Shown here one piece after another: positions 42,576 to 50,541 of a stretch of DNA of 64,000 nt; the first letter of the stretch is position 1, and each line of letters opens with the position of its first letter. The stretch comes from Lysobacter sp. yr284 (GTDB lineage: Bacteria; Pseudomonadota; Gammaproteobacteria; Xanthomonadales; Xanthomonadaceae): the NCBI RefSeq assembly GCF_900107375.1, contig NZ_FNPT01000002.1, positions 55,096 through 119,095 of the forward strand. Reading direction: 5' to 3'. The position numbers and the translations under genes are program-made. The notes beneath the pieces are model-generated. The model did not search any database and was not told the origin of the DNA. It saw nothing but the letters and a program-made list of their open reading frames with translations.

Positions 42576-43490
42576 TCAGCCCTTCTGTTCGCGTACCGGC
42601 AGCGGCATGTTGCAGATGTTGATGTGCCCGGCCGGCTGCAGGTACCAGTCGTCGCGGCGGTTGCGCCGCGATTCGACCAGCTCGGCGAACAGCGGCGTAT
42701 CGGTGCGCAGCACTTCGAGCCTGGCGCGCTGCGCCTCGGGCACGTCGGCGGCGAGCGCGATCGAGACGATCGGCGCGCGCTCGGCGGGTTTCTCGTAGAA
42801 GCCCAGCGCGCCGGTGCCGCGCGGCAGTACCGACAGCAGCTCCATGCCCTGCACGACCCGGCCGACGGTGGTGATGTTGCGGTCGAGATGACGCGGCGAC
42901 TGGCCGATCACCACGTACAGCTCGCTGCCGTTGCTGGAATCGGCGGCCATGTCGCGGCCGGCGCCGACGGTGCCGTAGCAGTGCGCCAGCCAGCTCGAAC
43001 CGGTGGCGGAATCGCGCGCGGCCGGGAAGCCGTCGACGAAACCGGCCTGTTTCGCCCAGCCGTCGTTGTCGGGCAGCACGGTCATCTTCAGCCCGGCGCT
43101 CTTGCGCGCGAACTCGGCCGGCAGCTTGTCCTTGGCGCCGGGGCCGAGCGGCTTGCGCTTGGCCGCGTCTTCTTGCGGATCGCCCCACTGGACCACGTAG
43201 TTGTCTTGCGAGCGGTTGACGCTCAGCCCGTTCCAATAGCCGTTGTGGGCCAGCGCGCGGATGTTGGCGACGTGCTCGGGCGCGAACTGCGGCGCCAACT
43301 CGATCACCGCGCGGCCGCGTTCGAGTTCCAGGTAGATCGTGTTGCGCGGGTCGAGCGCGCGCCAGTCGGAGGGCTGGCTGGCGTCGAGGATCTGCTGCAG
43401 GGTGCGGCCCTTGGGCGGGGTCGCGGCCGACGCCGCGGCGGCGGCGAGCAGCGATGCGGCGAGCAGGGCGGTGCGCGGAATGAAAGTCAT
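42576..43490 (-). CDS. periplasmic cyclophilin-type peptidyl-prolyl isomerase
   Basis: A 304-residue exported protein (signal peptide about 1-23, ASAA). The cyclophilin-like domain (about 48-235) has [45 protein letters not shown] and [29 protein letters not shown]. The C-terminal 65 residues are an extension. It catalyses proline cis-trans isomerisation of exported proteins. The DUF1579 gene lies 35 bp upstream on the same strand, so they may be co-transcribed. Confidence 0.9.
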   Translation of the reverse strand: MTFIPRTALLAASLLAAAAASAATPPKGRTLQQILDASQPSDWRALDPRNTIYLELERGRAVIELAPQFAPEHVANIRALAHNGYWNGLSVNRSQDNYVVQWGDPQEDAAKRKPLGPGAKDKLPAEFARKSAGLKMTVLPDNDGWAKQAGFVDGFPAARDSATGSSWLAHCYGTVGAGRDMAADSSNGSELYVVIGQSPRHLDRNITTVGRVVQGMELLSVLPRGTGALGFYEKPAERAPIVSIALAADVPEAQRARLEVLRTDTPLFAELVESRRNRRDDWYLQPAGHINICNMPLPVREQKG

Positions 43491-43525
43491 GGGCGTGGTC
43501 GTGTCCGTGTGTGTAAGGGCGTGGC

Positions 43526-43990
43526 TCAGGCCTGGCGCGCGTAGTCGCCGCGGATGAATTCGGCGAAGTCGTCCTGTCCGGGAAACCGATTCTCGATCAC
43601 GAAGCGGTAGTTGTCGCCGTCCAGTTCGTAGCGATAGCGCGCCTCGCCGCGCGGCGTGCGCTTTTCGAAACGCAGGACCTCGCCGTCCCAGCGTCCGCGC
43701 GCGGGCTCGGGCGGGAAGCCCAGCGAGTCGAACCACCACCACAGCACGTCGCCGCTGTCGGGCTCGACCAGGAACACGCCGTGGCCGCGGAACACCACCT
43801 GGCCGTCCTTGTCCTGCTCGTAGTCCTGCAGCAGGGCGATGCCGTCCAGCCCGACCCGGAAGCGGCTGCGCCCGTGGGCCGGGCCGCCGGTGCCCCAGGG
43901 CGAGGGCTGCGCCAGCTCGGCCCCGGCCCAGTCGCCGGCGAGGCGGTGCAGGCGCGCGAGCTGGGCGGGATCGGGGCGGGGCAATTGCAT
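43526..43990 (-). CDS. DUF1579-like lipocalin-fold protein
   Basis: A 154-residue protein: LHRLAGDWAGAELAQPSPWGTGGPAHGRSRFR, FRGHGVFLVEPDSGDVLWWWFDSLGF and YRYELDGDNYRFVIENRFPG. The repeated beta strands suggest a small barrel of the DUF1579/FABP-like type that binds hydrophobic ligands. Function is unknown. The ATG at 43990 is chosen; longer upstream frames are Arg/Pro-rich and lack resemblance. Confidence 0.75.
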   Translation of the reverse strand: MQLPRPDPAQLARLHRLAGDWAGAELAQPSPWGTGGPAHGRSRFRVGLDGIALLQDYEQDKDGQVVFRGHGVFLVEPDSGDVLWWWFDSLGFPPEPARGRWDGEVLRFEKRTPRGEARYRYELDGDNYRFVIENRFPGQDDFAEFIRGDYARQA

Positions 43991-44105
43991 GGCGGCTCCG
44001 GCGGTCGGTTGGGCGGTCGGCGAAGCGTAGCCGGGGGCGGGCCGGCCGGGGAGGGCGGCGGCGCGGCCTTCCCCCGTGCCGGAGCGGCCGATGACTACCG
44101 GCACA

Positions 44106-44119
44106 TTCGCTATAGCGAA
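44106..44119. promoter_or_regulatory. 14-bp palindrome upstream of padR-type gene
   Basis: TTCGCTATAGCGAA is a perfect palindrome 45 bp upstream of the PadR-family start and is followed by a partial repeat (CTTCG) and a TAATAG -10-like box. It is the likely operator of the PadR-type repressor; the classical PadR ATGT-N8-ACAT motif is not seen. Confidence 0.55.
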
Positions 44120-44163
44120 CTTCGTAATAGCCTGGACACCAGACTAGCCCAGGGGCCCCGCCC

Positions 44164-44529
44164 GTGACCGATCTCGACAGCCATTTGCGCAAGTTCCAGA
44201 AGGAGCTCAGCACCGGCACGGTGTCGCTGGCGCTGCTGGCGGTGCTGGGCGCGGCGCGCGAGCCGATGTACGGCTACCAGATCGCCAAGCGCCTGGAGCG
44301 CGAAGGCGAGGGCGTGCTCAGCGGCAAGCAGAGCGCGCTGTACCCGGTGCTGCGCAACCTCGGTGCGGCCGGCCTGCTCGACAGCCACGTCGAGCCGTCG
44401 GTGACCGGGCCGCCGCGGCGCTACTACCGCATCACCGACAGCGGCCGGGAGGTTCTGCGCGAATGGACGCAGGCCTGGCGCGCGACCCGCGATTCCGTCG
44501 ATTCCGTCCTGCAGGGGCTCGAACCATGA
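44164..44529 (+). CDS. PadR-family transcriptional regulator
   Basis: A 121-residue PadR-type winged helix (GTG start): VSLALLAVLGAAREPMYGYQIAKRLE (21-46), SALYPVLRNLGAAGLLDSHVEPS (about 58-80) and GPPRRYYRITDSGREVLREW. It lacks the long C-terminal helix of PadR subfamily 1. Its stop overlaps the next start (ATGA), coupling it to the membrane protein, which it probably controls together with itself via the palindrome at 44106. Confidence 0.9.
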   Translation: MTDLDSHLRKFQKELSTGTVSLALLAVLGAAREPMYGYQIAKRLEREGEGVLSGKQSALYPVLRNLGAAGLLDSHVEPSVTGPPRRYYRITDSGREVLREWTQAWRATRDSVDSVLQGLEP

Positions 44530-45536
44530 CCGCCATAGCCGGCACCGCCCATTACCCGCCCGAAGCCGACTCCGCGCCGGCCGGCGCGCAACCTTCCGAC
44601 CCGGCCGCGGCCGCCAGCGCCGCCGCCGGCCTGCCGCGCTCGATCCCCGACTACCTGCAACGCCTGCGCGCCGCCCTGCGCGGCGCCGACCCGGCGCTGA
44701 TCCAGGACGCGCTCTACGACGCCGAGGAGTACCTGCGCGCGGAAATGGCCGAGAACCCGGGCCGCAGCGAGGCCGAGGTGATCGCCAGCGTCGCCGGCAG
44801 TTACGGCGCACCGGACGAAGTCGCGGAGATCTACCGCGACACCGAAGTCAAAGTGCAGACCGCGCTGCGCCCGCCGAAGCCGGCGCCGCGCCGTTCCTGG
44901 TTCGGCCGCTTCTTCGGCGTGGCGCTGGAACCGCGCACCTACGGCGCGCTGTTCTACATGCTGCTGTCGCTGGCCACCGGCACGTTCTACTTCACCTGGG
45001 TCGTCACCGGCGCCTCGCTCTCGGCCGGCCTGCTGATCCTGATCATCGGCGTGCCGCTGCTGATCCTGTTCCTGGGCTCGGTGCGGGTGCTGGCGCTGGT
45101 CGAGGGCCGGCTGGTGGAGACCATGCTCGGCGAGCGCATGCCGCGGCGGCCGCTGTACAGCGACCGCGAGCGGCCGTGGCTGGAGCGGATCAAGGAGATG
45201 TTCACCGATCCGCGCACCTGGGGCACGCTGCTGTACCTGCTGCTGATGATGCCGCTGGGCACCGCCTATTTCAGCGTCGCGGTGACCGCGCTGGCCTTGT
45301 CGCTGTCGCTGATCTTCGCCCCGATCGCGCAGTGGACGGGCCTGTTCCACGGCAACATCTGCCTGGACTACGCCTGCACCAACGCCGGCCCGTGGGGCGC
45401 GGTGCCCGAGGCGATGCTGTGGCCGCTGTGCCTGCTGACCGGGATCGTGTTGCTGTTCGCGACCATGCACCTGGCGCGCGGCATCGGCTACCTGCACGCG
45501 CAGTTGGCCAAGGCGCTGCTGGTGCGCTGGGGCTGA
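44526..45536 (+). CDS. PadR-coupled membrane sensor-domain protein
   Basis: A 336-residue protein. The N-terminal part (35-110: SIPDYLQRLRAALRGADPALIQDALYDAEEYLRAEMA, ASVAGSYGAPDEVAEIYR) resembles the DUF1700/HAAS domain found beside PadR regulators. Two sensor-like membrane units follow (about 132-200 and 225-320), each with a GALFYMLLSLATGTFYFTWV-type start. Such proteins are encoded with PadR regulators and may sense the envelope; the ligand is unknown. Translation is coupled to padR. Confidence 0.82.
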   Translation: MTAIAGTAHYPPEADSAPAGAQPSDPAAAASAAAGLPRSIPDYLQRLRAALRGADPALIQDALYDAEEYLRAEMAENPGRSEAEVIASVAGSYGAPDEVAEIYRDTEVKVQTALRPPKPAPRRSWFGRFFGVALEPRTYGALFYMLLSLATGTFYFTWVVTGASLSAGLLILIIGVPLLILFLGSVRVLALVEGRLVETMLGERMPRRPLYSDRERPWLERIKEMFTDPRTWGTLLYLLLMMPLGTAYFSVAVTALALSLSLIFAPIAQWTGLFHGNICLDYACTNAGPWGAVPEAMLWPLCLLTGIVLLFATMHLARGIGYLHAQLAKALLVRWG

Positions 45537-45554
45537 TCGCGACGTAGCGATCGC

Positions 45555-45649
45555 CTGCCTGTAGGAGCGGCGCGAGCCGCGGGCGCGATACCGCACCTGC
45601 GACGCAAGCGAGGTATCGCGGTCGCGGCTCGCGCCGCTCCTGCAGGCAG
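45555..45649. repeat. inverted repeat, GTAGGAGCGGCGC family
   Basis: Arms 45555-45592 and 45612-45649 pair over 38 bp with about three mismatches. The family core GTAGGAGCGGCGCGAGCCGC is on the left arm. It precedes the terminator at 45679. Confidence 0.85.
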
Positions 45650-45678
45650 TGGGTGCGAGTTCGCGGAACTGGAAGCCG

Positions 45679-45718
45679 CAACGAAAAAGCCCGGCGCGCA
45701 GCCGGGCTTTTTCGTTGC
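45679..45718. terminator. bidirectional terminator between sensor protein and phaZ
   Basis: GCAACGAAAAAGCCCGGC, loop GCGC/A, GCCGGGCTTTTTCGTTGC. The GC stem is flanked by A-run and T-run on opposite sides, so it works for both the plus-strand sensor operon and the minus-strand phaZ. Confidence 0.92.
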
Positions 45719-45731
45719 GTTCGCGTTCGGC

Positions 45732-46979
45732 TTACGCCGCGTAGCGGGCGATGAACTCGCGCACCTGCGGATACACCTGCTCGCGCCAGCGGCGGCCGCT
45801 GAAGATGCCGTAGTGGCCGGCGCCGTCGACGGTGATGTGCTGGCGCTGGGATTCGGCCACGCCGGTGCACAGGGTGTGCGCGGCGCGGGTCTGGCCCTGT
45901 CCGGAGATGTCGTCGAGCTCGCCTTCGATGGTCAGCAGCGCGGTGTTCTTGATCGCGCCGGGGTCGACCCGCTCGCCGGCCACGTCCCACAGGCCGCGCG
46001 GCAGCAGGTGCTGCTGGAACACGACTTCGATGGTGTCCAGGTAATACTCGGCCGGCATGTCGAGCACGGCGTTGTATTCGTCGTAGAAGCGGCGGTGCGA
46101 TTCGGCGTCTTCCAGGTCGCCCTTGAGCAGGTCCTGGTAGAAATCCCAATGCGACTGGAAATGCCGCTCCGGGTTCATCGCCACGAAACCGCTGTGCTGC
46201 AGGAAGCCCGGGTACACGCGGCGGCCGCGGCCGGGGAAGTTGGCCGGGACGTGGTGGATCAGGTTGCTCTCGAACCACCACAGCGGCTTGTGCTCGGCCA
46301 GGTCGTTGACCTTGGTCGGGCTTTCGCGGGTGTCGATCGGGCCGCCCATCATCACCAGCGAACGCGGGGTCGGCTCGCCGCGCGCGGCCATCAGCGACAC
46401 CGCCGCCAGCACCGGCACGGTCGGCTGGCAGACGCTGATCACGTGCAGGGTGTCGGCGCCGATCTGGCGGATGAAGTCCTGGATGTAGCCGACGTAGTCG
46501 TCGAGGGTGAAGGCGCCGTCCTCGGTCGGGACCATGCGCGCGTCGATCCAGTCGGTGATGTAGACCTTGTGGTCGCGCAGCAGGGTACGCACGGTGTCGC
46601 GCAGCAAGGTGGCGTGGTGGCCCGACAGCGGCGCGACCACCAGCACCGGCGGATCGTCCTTGAGCTCGGCGATGTTGCCGGCGTCGTCGGCGTAGCGCTT
46701 GAAGCGCAGCAGCCGGCAGAACGGCTTGCGCGCCATCTCGCGCTCGATCACCGGATAGGTGTCGCCGTCGATCTGGATCGAGTGGATGCCGAACTCGGGC
46801 TTCTCGTAATCCTTGCCGATGCGGTAGAGCAGTTCGCACCCGGCCGCCACGCGCGAAGCGCCGGGCAGGGTGGACAGCCAACTGCCGGGCGCGGCGAACA
46901 TCTTGGAGCCGGCATCGGCCCAGTAGGTCATCGGGGCCATCCAGGCGCGGCCGAGTTCGTGCATCTGATAGAGCAGCAT
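45732..46979 (-). CDS. phaZ: intracellular polyhydroxybutyrate depolymerase
   Basis: A 415-residue PhaZ of the intracellular type. The nucleophile is Cys184 in HVISVCQPTVPVL, matching Cys183 of Ralstonia PhaZ1. DDISGQGQT with its Asp and GAGHYGIFSGRRWR with its His complete the triad. The opening YQMHELGRAWMAPMTYWADAG is typical. It mobilises stored short-chain polyhydroxyalkanoate granules in the cytoplasm. No phaC or phasin gene is in the window. The gene is monocistronic with a strong terminator. Confidence 0.93.
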   Translation of the reverse strand: MLLYQMHELGRAWMAPMTYWADAGSKMFAAPGSWLSTLPGASRVAAGCELLYRIGKDYEKPEFGIHSIQIDGDTYPVIEREMARKPFCRLLRFKRYADDAGNIAELKDDPPVLVVAPLSGHHATLLRDTVRTLLRDHKVYITDWIDARMVPTEDGAFTLDDYVGYIQDFIRQIGADTLHVISVCQPTVPVLAAVSLMAARGEPTPRSLVMMGGPIDTRESPTKVNDLAEHKPLWWFESNLIHHVPANFPGRGRRVYPGFLQHSGFVAMNPERHFQSHWDFYQDLLKGDLEDAESHRRFYDEYNAVLDMPAEYYLDTIEVVFQQHLLPRGLWDVAGERVDPGAIKNTALLTIEGELDDISGQGQTRAAHTLCTGVAESQRQHITVDGAGHYGIFSGRRWREQVYPQVREFIARYAA

Positions 46980-47160
46980 TCGGGTCGGACTCTCAGTGGC
47001 GGGCAGGGCTGGCGGGAGAGGGTAAACGCAACCGGCGCCAACGATTTGCTGCGGCGCAGCATAACGGATTGGGATGGCCGTCGCGTGAAAGCGCGGTTGC
47101 TGTCGCTGGCAGGGTTGAGATGAGGCGGTTTCGGCACGGTTTCGGCGCGACCGGCTGCCC

Positions 47161-47480
47161 CGCGGTTGCAGCTTGCGCAGCTCCTACCGTCGCAAACGAG
47201 GCTACGGCCGCCCCCCTGTAGGAGCTGCGCGAGCCGCGACCGCGCTTCCGCGCTTACGACGCAACCTGCTGTCCCGCGGTCGCAGCTAGCGCAGCTCCTA
47301 CCGTCGCAAACGGGGCTACGGCTGCCCGCTGTAGGAGCGGCGAGAGCCGCGACCGCGCCACCGCGCTTACGACGAGACCTGCCGTCCCGCGGTCGCAGCT
47401 TGCGCAGCTCCTACCGTCGCAAACGGGGCTACGGCCGCCCGCTGTAGGAGCGGCGCGAGCCGCGACCGCGCTACCGCGCT
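47161..47480. repeat. tandem REP-type array, period 113-114 bp
   Basis: Three units plus a partial. CTCCTACCGTCGCAAAC occurs at 47181, 47295 and 47408, each followed by GGGGCTACGGCNGCCC, GTAGGAGC, and a GCGACCGCG...GCGCTTACGACG spacer. The array ends 38 bp before the methyltransferase stop and fills most of the phaZ-methyltransferase gap; 46980-47160 holds the phaZ promoter region without recognised features. Confidence 0.85.
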
Positions 47481-47517
47481 TACGACGCCACCAACCCGCC
47501 GGCGACGCGTCGCCGGC

Positions 47518-48126
47518 TCAGGACGAGGTCTCCAACGCCGCCGTGCCGCCGGCCAGGGCCGGGCCCAGCCACAGGTGCGAACCCAGCGCCGCGAACCCCT
47601 GCGCCGCGAAACGCTCGCGATAGAACTTCGCCGGCCGGCGCTTGAAGCCGTCGGTGTCGCCTTCGATGCCGTCCTCGCGGGCGAAGGTCTCCAGGAACGC
47701 CACCCCGCCGCACAGTTCGGCCACGCCGGCCAGGCCGCGCTCGAGTTCGCGCGTGTCCAGGTAGTGCATGACGTCGCTGCAGATCAGCAGGTCGGCCGGC
47801 GCGCAGGGGCGCAGGAACTCGAAGTCGCCGAAGCGGGCCAGGTGCAGGTTGCGGGTGCGACCGAAGCGCGCAACCGCGTACTGGCTGGAGTCGAATCCCA
47901 GATACTGCACGCGCGGACGCAGCTTCAGCAGCGGCGCGCGCCACGGGCCTTCGCCGCAGCCGATGTCGAGCACGCTGCGGATCGGGCGTTCGAGGTGGTA
48001 TTCGGCGGCGGCCACGGCCAGGGCGACCTTGCGCGCCAGCCGCGCGGCGCCGCCGATGGCCTCCTGTTTGAGCGCGGGATCGCGGTACCAGCGCTGGAAG
48101 TAGTCGCGGTCGTATTGTTTGCTCAT
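47518..48126 (-). CDS. class I SAM-dependent methyltransferase
   Basis: A 202-residue Rossmann methyltransferase. SAM motif I is VLDIGCGEGPWRAPLL (about 52-67), the acidic loop YLGFDSSQYAV (about 75-85) and motif IV LLICSDVMHYL (about 112-122). A basic C-terminal part (DGFKRRPAKFYRERF) may bind substrate. The substrate is unknown. The ATG at 48126 is used. It is divergent from hemJ. Confidence 0.88.
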   Translation of the reverse strand: MSKQYDRDYFQRWYRDPALKQEAIGGAARLARKVALAVAAAEYHLERPIRSVLDIGCGEGPWRAPLLKLRPRVQYLGFDSSQYAVARFGRTRNLHLARFGDFEFLRPCAPADLLICSDVMHYLDTRELERGLAGVAELCGGVAFLETFAREDGIEGDTDGFKRRPAKFYRERFAAQGFAALGSHLWLGPALAGGTAALETSS

Positions 48127-48363
48127 GCGGTGTCGGGCGTTGGTTGAGGCGCCTGCGCAGACGGCGGCCGGGCGCGGGGGCTGCGTGGAACGTGGCATCC
48201 TAACGCGCCAGGACGCGCCCAGGCCGCGGCGCGGGCTTGCAGCGTCGGCAATCCGCGAGCCCGCGCGCAGCGTCCGGGCTTGCGTATCGCGCCGCCGCCG
48301 CCGCCCGCAGCGATCCGGCCCGCCCCTCAGCACCGCCACCTGCCTTGTATCGGGAAGCCAGCG

Positions 48364-48816
48364 ATGAACGCCTATCTGTGGACCAAGACCTTCCATATCG
48401 TGTTCGTGATCGCGTGGATGGCCGCGGTCTTCTACCTGCCGCGGATCCTGGTCAACATCGCCGAGAGCCCGGGCGAGCCGGCGGTGCGCGCGCGGCTGGC
48501 GCTGATGGGCCGCAAGCTCTACCGCTTCGGCCACATCATGTTCGGCCTGGCGTTCGTGTGCGGCCTGCTGATGTGGCAGGGCTACCGCGTGTTCGGCGAC
48601 GGCCTGCCGCAGATGTTCGCCGTCGGCGGCTGGCTGCACGCCAAGCTGACCCTGGTCGTGGCGCTGCTGGTCTACTACAGCTTCACCGGCCGCTGGATCA
48701 AGGGCGTGGACCGGGGCCGCGCGCTGCCGTCCTCGCGCACGCTACGGCTGTTCAACGAGCTGCCGTTGCTGGCCTTGATCGCGATCGTGTGGCTGGTGCT
48801 GGCCAAGCCGTTCTGA
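48364..48816 (+). CDS. hemJ: protoporphyrinogen IX oxidase HemJ
   Basis: A 150-residue membrane protein with four hydrophobic segments: LWTKTFHIVFVIAWMAAVFYLPR with His11, a loop with MGRKLYRFGHIMFGLAFVCGLLMW, GGWLHAKLTLVVALLVYYSF and FNELPLLALIAIVWLVL. This is the HemJ/CopD-like family that oxidises protoporphyrinogen IX to protoporphyrin IX in haem synthesis. A terminator follows at 48854. Confidence 0.9.
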   Translation: MNAYLWTKTFHIVFVIAWMAAVFYLPRILVNIAESPGEPAVRARLALMGRKLYRFGHIMFGLAFVCGLLMWQGYRVFGDGLPQMFAVGGWLHAKLTLVVALLVYYSFTGRWIKGVDRGRALPSSRTLRLFNELPLLALIAIVWLVLAKPF

Positions 48817-48853
48817 GCAACCGACGCCACGCAGCCCCGCCGCCACATCCCCG

Positions 48854-48879
48854 AAACCCGGCCCTCCCCGCCGGGTTTT
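48854..48879 (+). terminator. rho-independent terminator of hemJ
   Basis: AAACCCGGC (48854-48862), loop CCTCCCC, GCCGGGTTT (48870-48878) then TGCTTT, 38 bp after the hemJ stop. Confidence 0.8.
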
Positions 48880-48895
48880 GCTTTCAGCCCCAAGC

Positions 48896-48982
48896 CCCCT
48901 GCAGGAGCGGCGCAAGCCGCGACCGCGCCACCGCGCCTGCGACGCAACCGCGAGGCCGCGATCGCGACTCGCGCGGCTCCCA
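48896..48982. repeat. degenerate inverted REP pair
   Basis: CCCTGCAGGAGCGGCGCAAG with CCGCGACCGCG faces a degenerate GCGATCGCGACTCGCGCGGC with TCCCACC. It separates hemJ from the five-copy element array. Confidence 0.7.
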
Positions 48983-49044
48983 CCGCCGCCGCGCCGCGCC
49001 ACCGCCGCGATTTTGCGTTTGCGGTCGCTTCGCCCGCGCCCGCG

Positions 49045-49146
49045 ATTTCCACAGCGCCTGTGGACAAGCATGCGGACAGACGCCGTGGAATCGGGTTCCA
49101 CGCCTTACGCCGCAAGGCCTGCGCAAGATTGACCATTTTTTGGCCA
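49045..49146 (+). ncRNA. element 1 of five-copy array, candidate structured RNA
   Basis: First 102-bp copy. The 5' part has TTTCCACAGCGCCTGTGGACA (split arms TCCACA and TGTGGA). A perfect hairpin CGTGGAA-TCGGG-TTCCACG follows, then GCCTT-ACGCCGC-AAGGC, and a 3' hairpin TGACCA-TTTTT-TGGCCA with one mismatch. A fragment with the core CGGGTTCCACGCC recurs at 49190-49203 between copies 1 and 2. No reading frame is conserved among copies. Transcription is not shown. Confidence 0.5.
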
Positions 49147-49244
49147 GCGCGTGCCCACGCACGCCGACTTGGCTTTGCACGGCAGTTTCACGGGTTCCAC
49201 GCCGGCGCGTTCCTGCGTTTCGCAGCCTGAGCGACGCCGCTGCG

Positions 49245-49346
49245 CTATCCACACACGCTGTGGACAAACTTGCGGACAGTTGCCTTGGAATCGGGTTTCA
49301 CGCCTTGTGCGACGGGGCTTTCGCGACTTTGGACAGTTTTTGTCCA
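49245..49346 (+). ncRNA. element 2 of five-copy array, candidate structured RNA
   Basis: 102 bp, starting 200 bp after copy 1. The 5' arms are TATCCACA and TGTGGACA. In the second hairpin GCCTT pairs with GGGGC through two G-U pairs on the plus strand, where copies 1 and 3 have AAGGC. The 3' hairpin TGGACA-GTTTT-TGTCCA is perfect. The central hairpin has one mismatch. Confidence 0.5.
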
Positions 49347-49430
49347 GGTGGGGAAATGCCTGGAAATCCGGCACGAACCGCGGCGCCGTCGGCCGGATGC
49401 GCGCGGCGCGCGGGGATTTCCCGCGCGACG

Positions 49431-49532
49431 CTATCCACATTGCCTGTGGACAAACTTGCGGACACTGTCCGTGGAATCGGGTTTCACGCCTTATGCGACA
49501 AGGCCTGCGCAAGTTTGGCTAAATTTTGTCCA
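49431..49532 (+). ncRNA. element 3 of five-copy array, candidate structured RNA
   Basis: 102 bp, starting 186 bp after copy 2. The 5' arms are TATCCACA and TGTGGACA. The central hairpin CGTGGAA-TCGGG-TTTCACG keeps pairing with one G-U. GCCTT-ATGCGAC-AAGGC is perfect. CAAACTTGCG near the start is also exactly complementary to CGCAAGTTTG near the end, offering an alternative long-range stem. Confidence 0.5.
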
Positions 49533-49622
49533 GCGGCCGGAAGCGGCGAAAATCGCGGCGGCTTGACGGATCCTCGCGCATCGCCTAGCCGACGCGCCGC
49601 GCGCGGCGCATGAGCCGCGCGG

Positions 49623-49723
49623 CTGTCCACACAGGCTGTGGACAAGCTTGCGGACACTTGCCGTGAATCGGGTTCCACGCCTTGTGCCGCAAGGGTTCGC
49701 AAGGATTGGTCAAATTTTGGCCA
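49623..49723 (+). ncRNA. element 4 of five-copy array, candidate structured RNA
   Basis: 101 bp, starting 192 bp after copy 3. The 5' dyad is perfect: TGTCCACA, five bases, TGTGGACA. One G is lost from the central hairpin. GCCTT pairs with AAGG over four positions. The 3' hairpin TGGTCA-AATTT-TGGCCA pairs throughout with one U-G on the plus strand. Confidence 0.5.
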
Positions 49724-49795
49724 TGCGCGCGAGGCGCGACCTTGGCCCGCCGCCGGCCGGAATCTGCCGGCGCCCGCGCGGCCGCGGGCACGCGG

Positions 49796-49885
49796 CTACC
49801 CACGCAGGCTGCGGACCCGCGCGAGCAGGTCGGGTTCCACGCCCGCTGCGGCGAGGCCTGCGCGGGATCGGCACTGGCTTGTCCA
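49796..49885 (+). ncRNA. element 5 of five-copy array, degenerate copy
   Basis: About 90 bp, starting 173 bp after copy 4. It retains the ordered landmarks CTACCCACGCAGGCTGCGGAC, GTCGGGTTCCACGCC, GCC...GGCCTGCGC and terminal TGTCCA but has many substitutions. It may be a decayed copy. The start-to-start spacing of the array is still kept. Confidence 0.4.
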
Positions 49886-50061
49886 AACCCTTCGCGTGGC
49901 GTCGCCGCCGGGTGGCGCGAACGCCACGCGCCCTGGCCCCGGCCGCGCTCGCGCACGCCCGTCGGCCGCCCTCGGCGAGGCGCCGGCCGCCCTTACAATG
50001 CCGCTTCGCCGTTCGCGCCGGGTCCAGGCGTACGCAACCAAGGCAAGCAGGAGAAAGGCCC

Positions 50062-50364
50062 ATGGGACACAGGATGTTCACCTTCGATCCCAAGCAAGAG
50101 AAAGCGCTGTTGGGGGTGGTGCTCGTATTGGTGGCCCTCGCCCTGTACATCGCGGCGTGGCGCTCGCTGTTCGAGCCTTCGGGCCGGAGCGGGGATTTCG
50201 AGGCGGGGTGGATGTTGGCGGTGTCGATGGTCTTCACCTACCAAGCCGGCTATCGCAACATCGCCAAGCGCCTGGGGCCGCTGGTGTTCGTACTGGCGTT
50301 CCTGCTGCCCACGGTGCTGCAGTCGATCGGCGTGGCGATCAGGTTGGTCCGGCTCTATTTCTGA
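50062..50364 (+). CDS. small membrane protein of unknown function
   Basis: A 100-residue protein with an AGGAGA ribosome site about 9 nt upstream. Three hydrophobic segments are visible (about 16-33, 48-60 and 73-90), with FDPKQEKALLGVVLVLVALALY and a basic end (VAIRLVRLYF). I recognise no family. It is the first gene after the five-copy array, on the same strand, so read-through from the array is possible. Confidence 0.65.
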   Translation: MGHRMFTFDPKQEKALLGVVLVLVALALYIAAWRSLFEPSGRSGDFEAGWMLAVSMVFTYQAGYRNIAKRLGPLVFVLAFLLPTVLQSIGVAIRLVRLYF

Positions 50365-50541
50365 TCGGTCTGCGCATGATCGCAGCGCCCCGTCCGGGGC
50401 GCCCTCGTTCGCGCCGGCGATGGATGCGGGCGCATCGCCGCCAGGGCGGGCCGGCCATCGGCGCAAAAAAAACGGCGGCCCGCGCACGGGCCGCCGTCGG
50501 TTCTGCGTCGGCGCCGACCGACCGGCCGGCGCCTGCGCGCC

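Noticed and set aside
49045..49885. Chromosomal origin of replication because of DnaA-box-like motifs
   Set aside because: No dnaA, dnaN, rpmH, gyrB or parAB nearby and no AT-rich unwinding region; motifs are embedded in a larger repeated element.
49045..49885. CRISPR array
   Set aside because: Repeats are about 102 bp with spacing near 190 bp and internal divergence; no cas genes.
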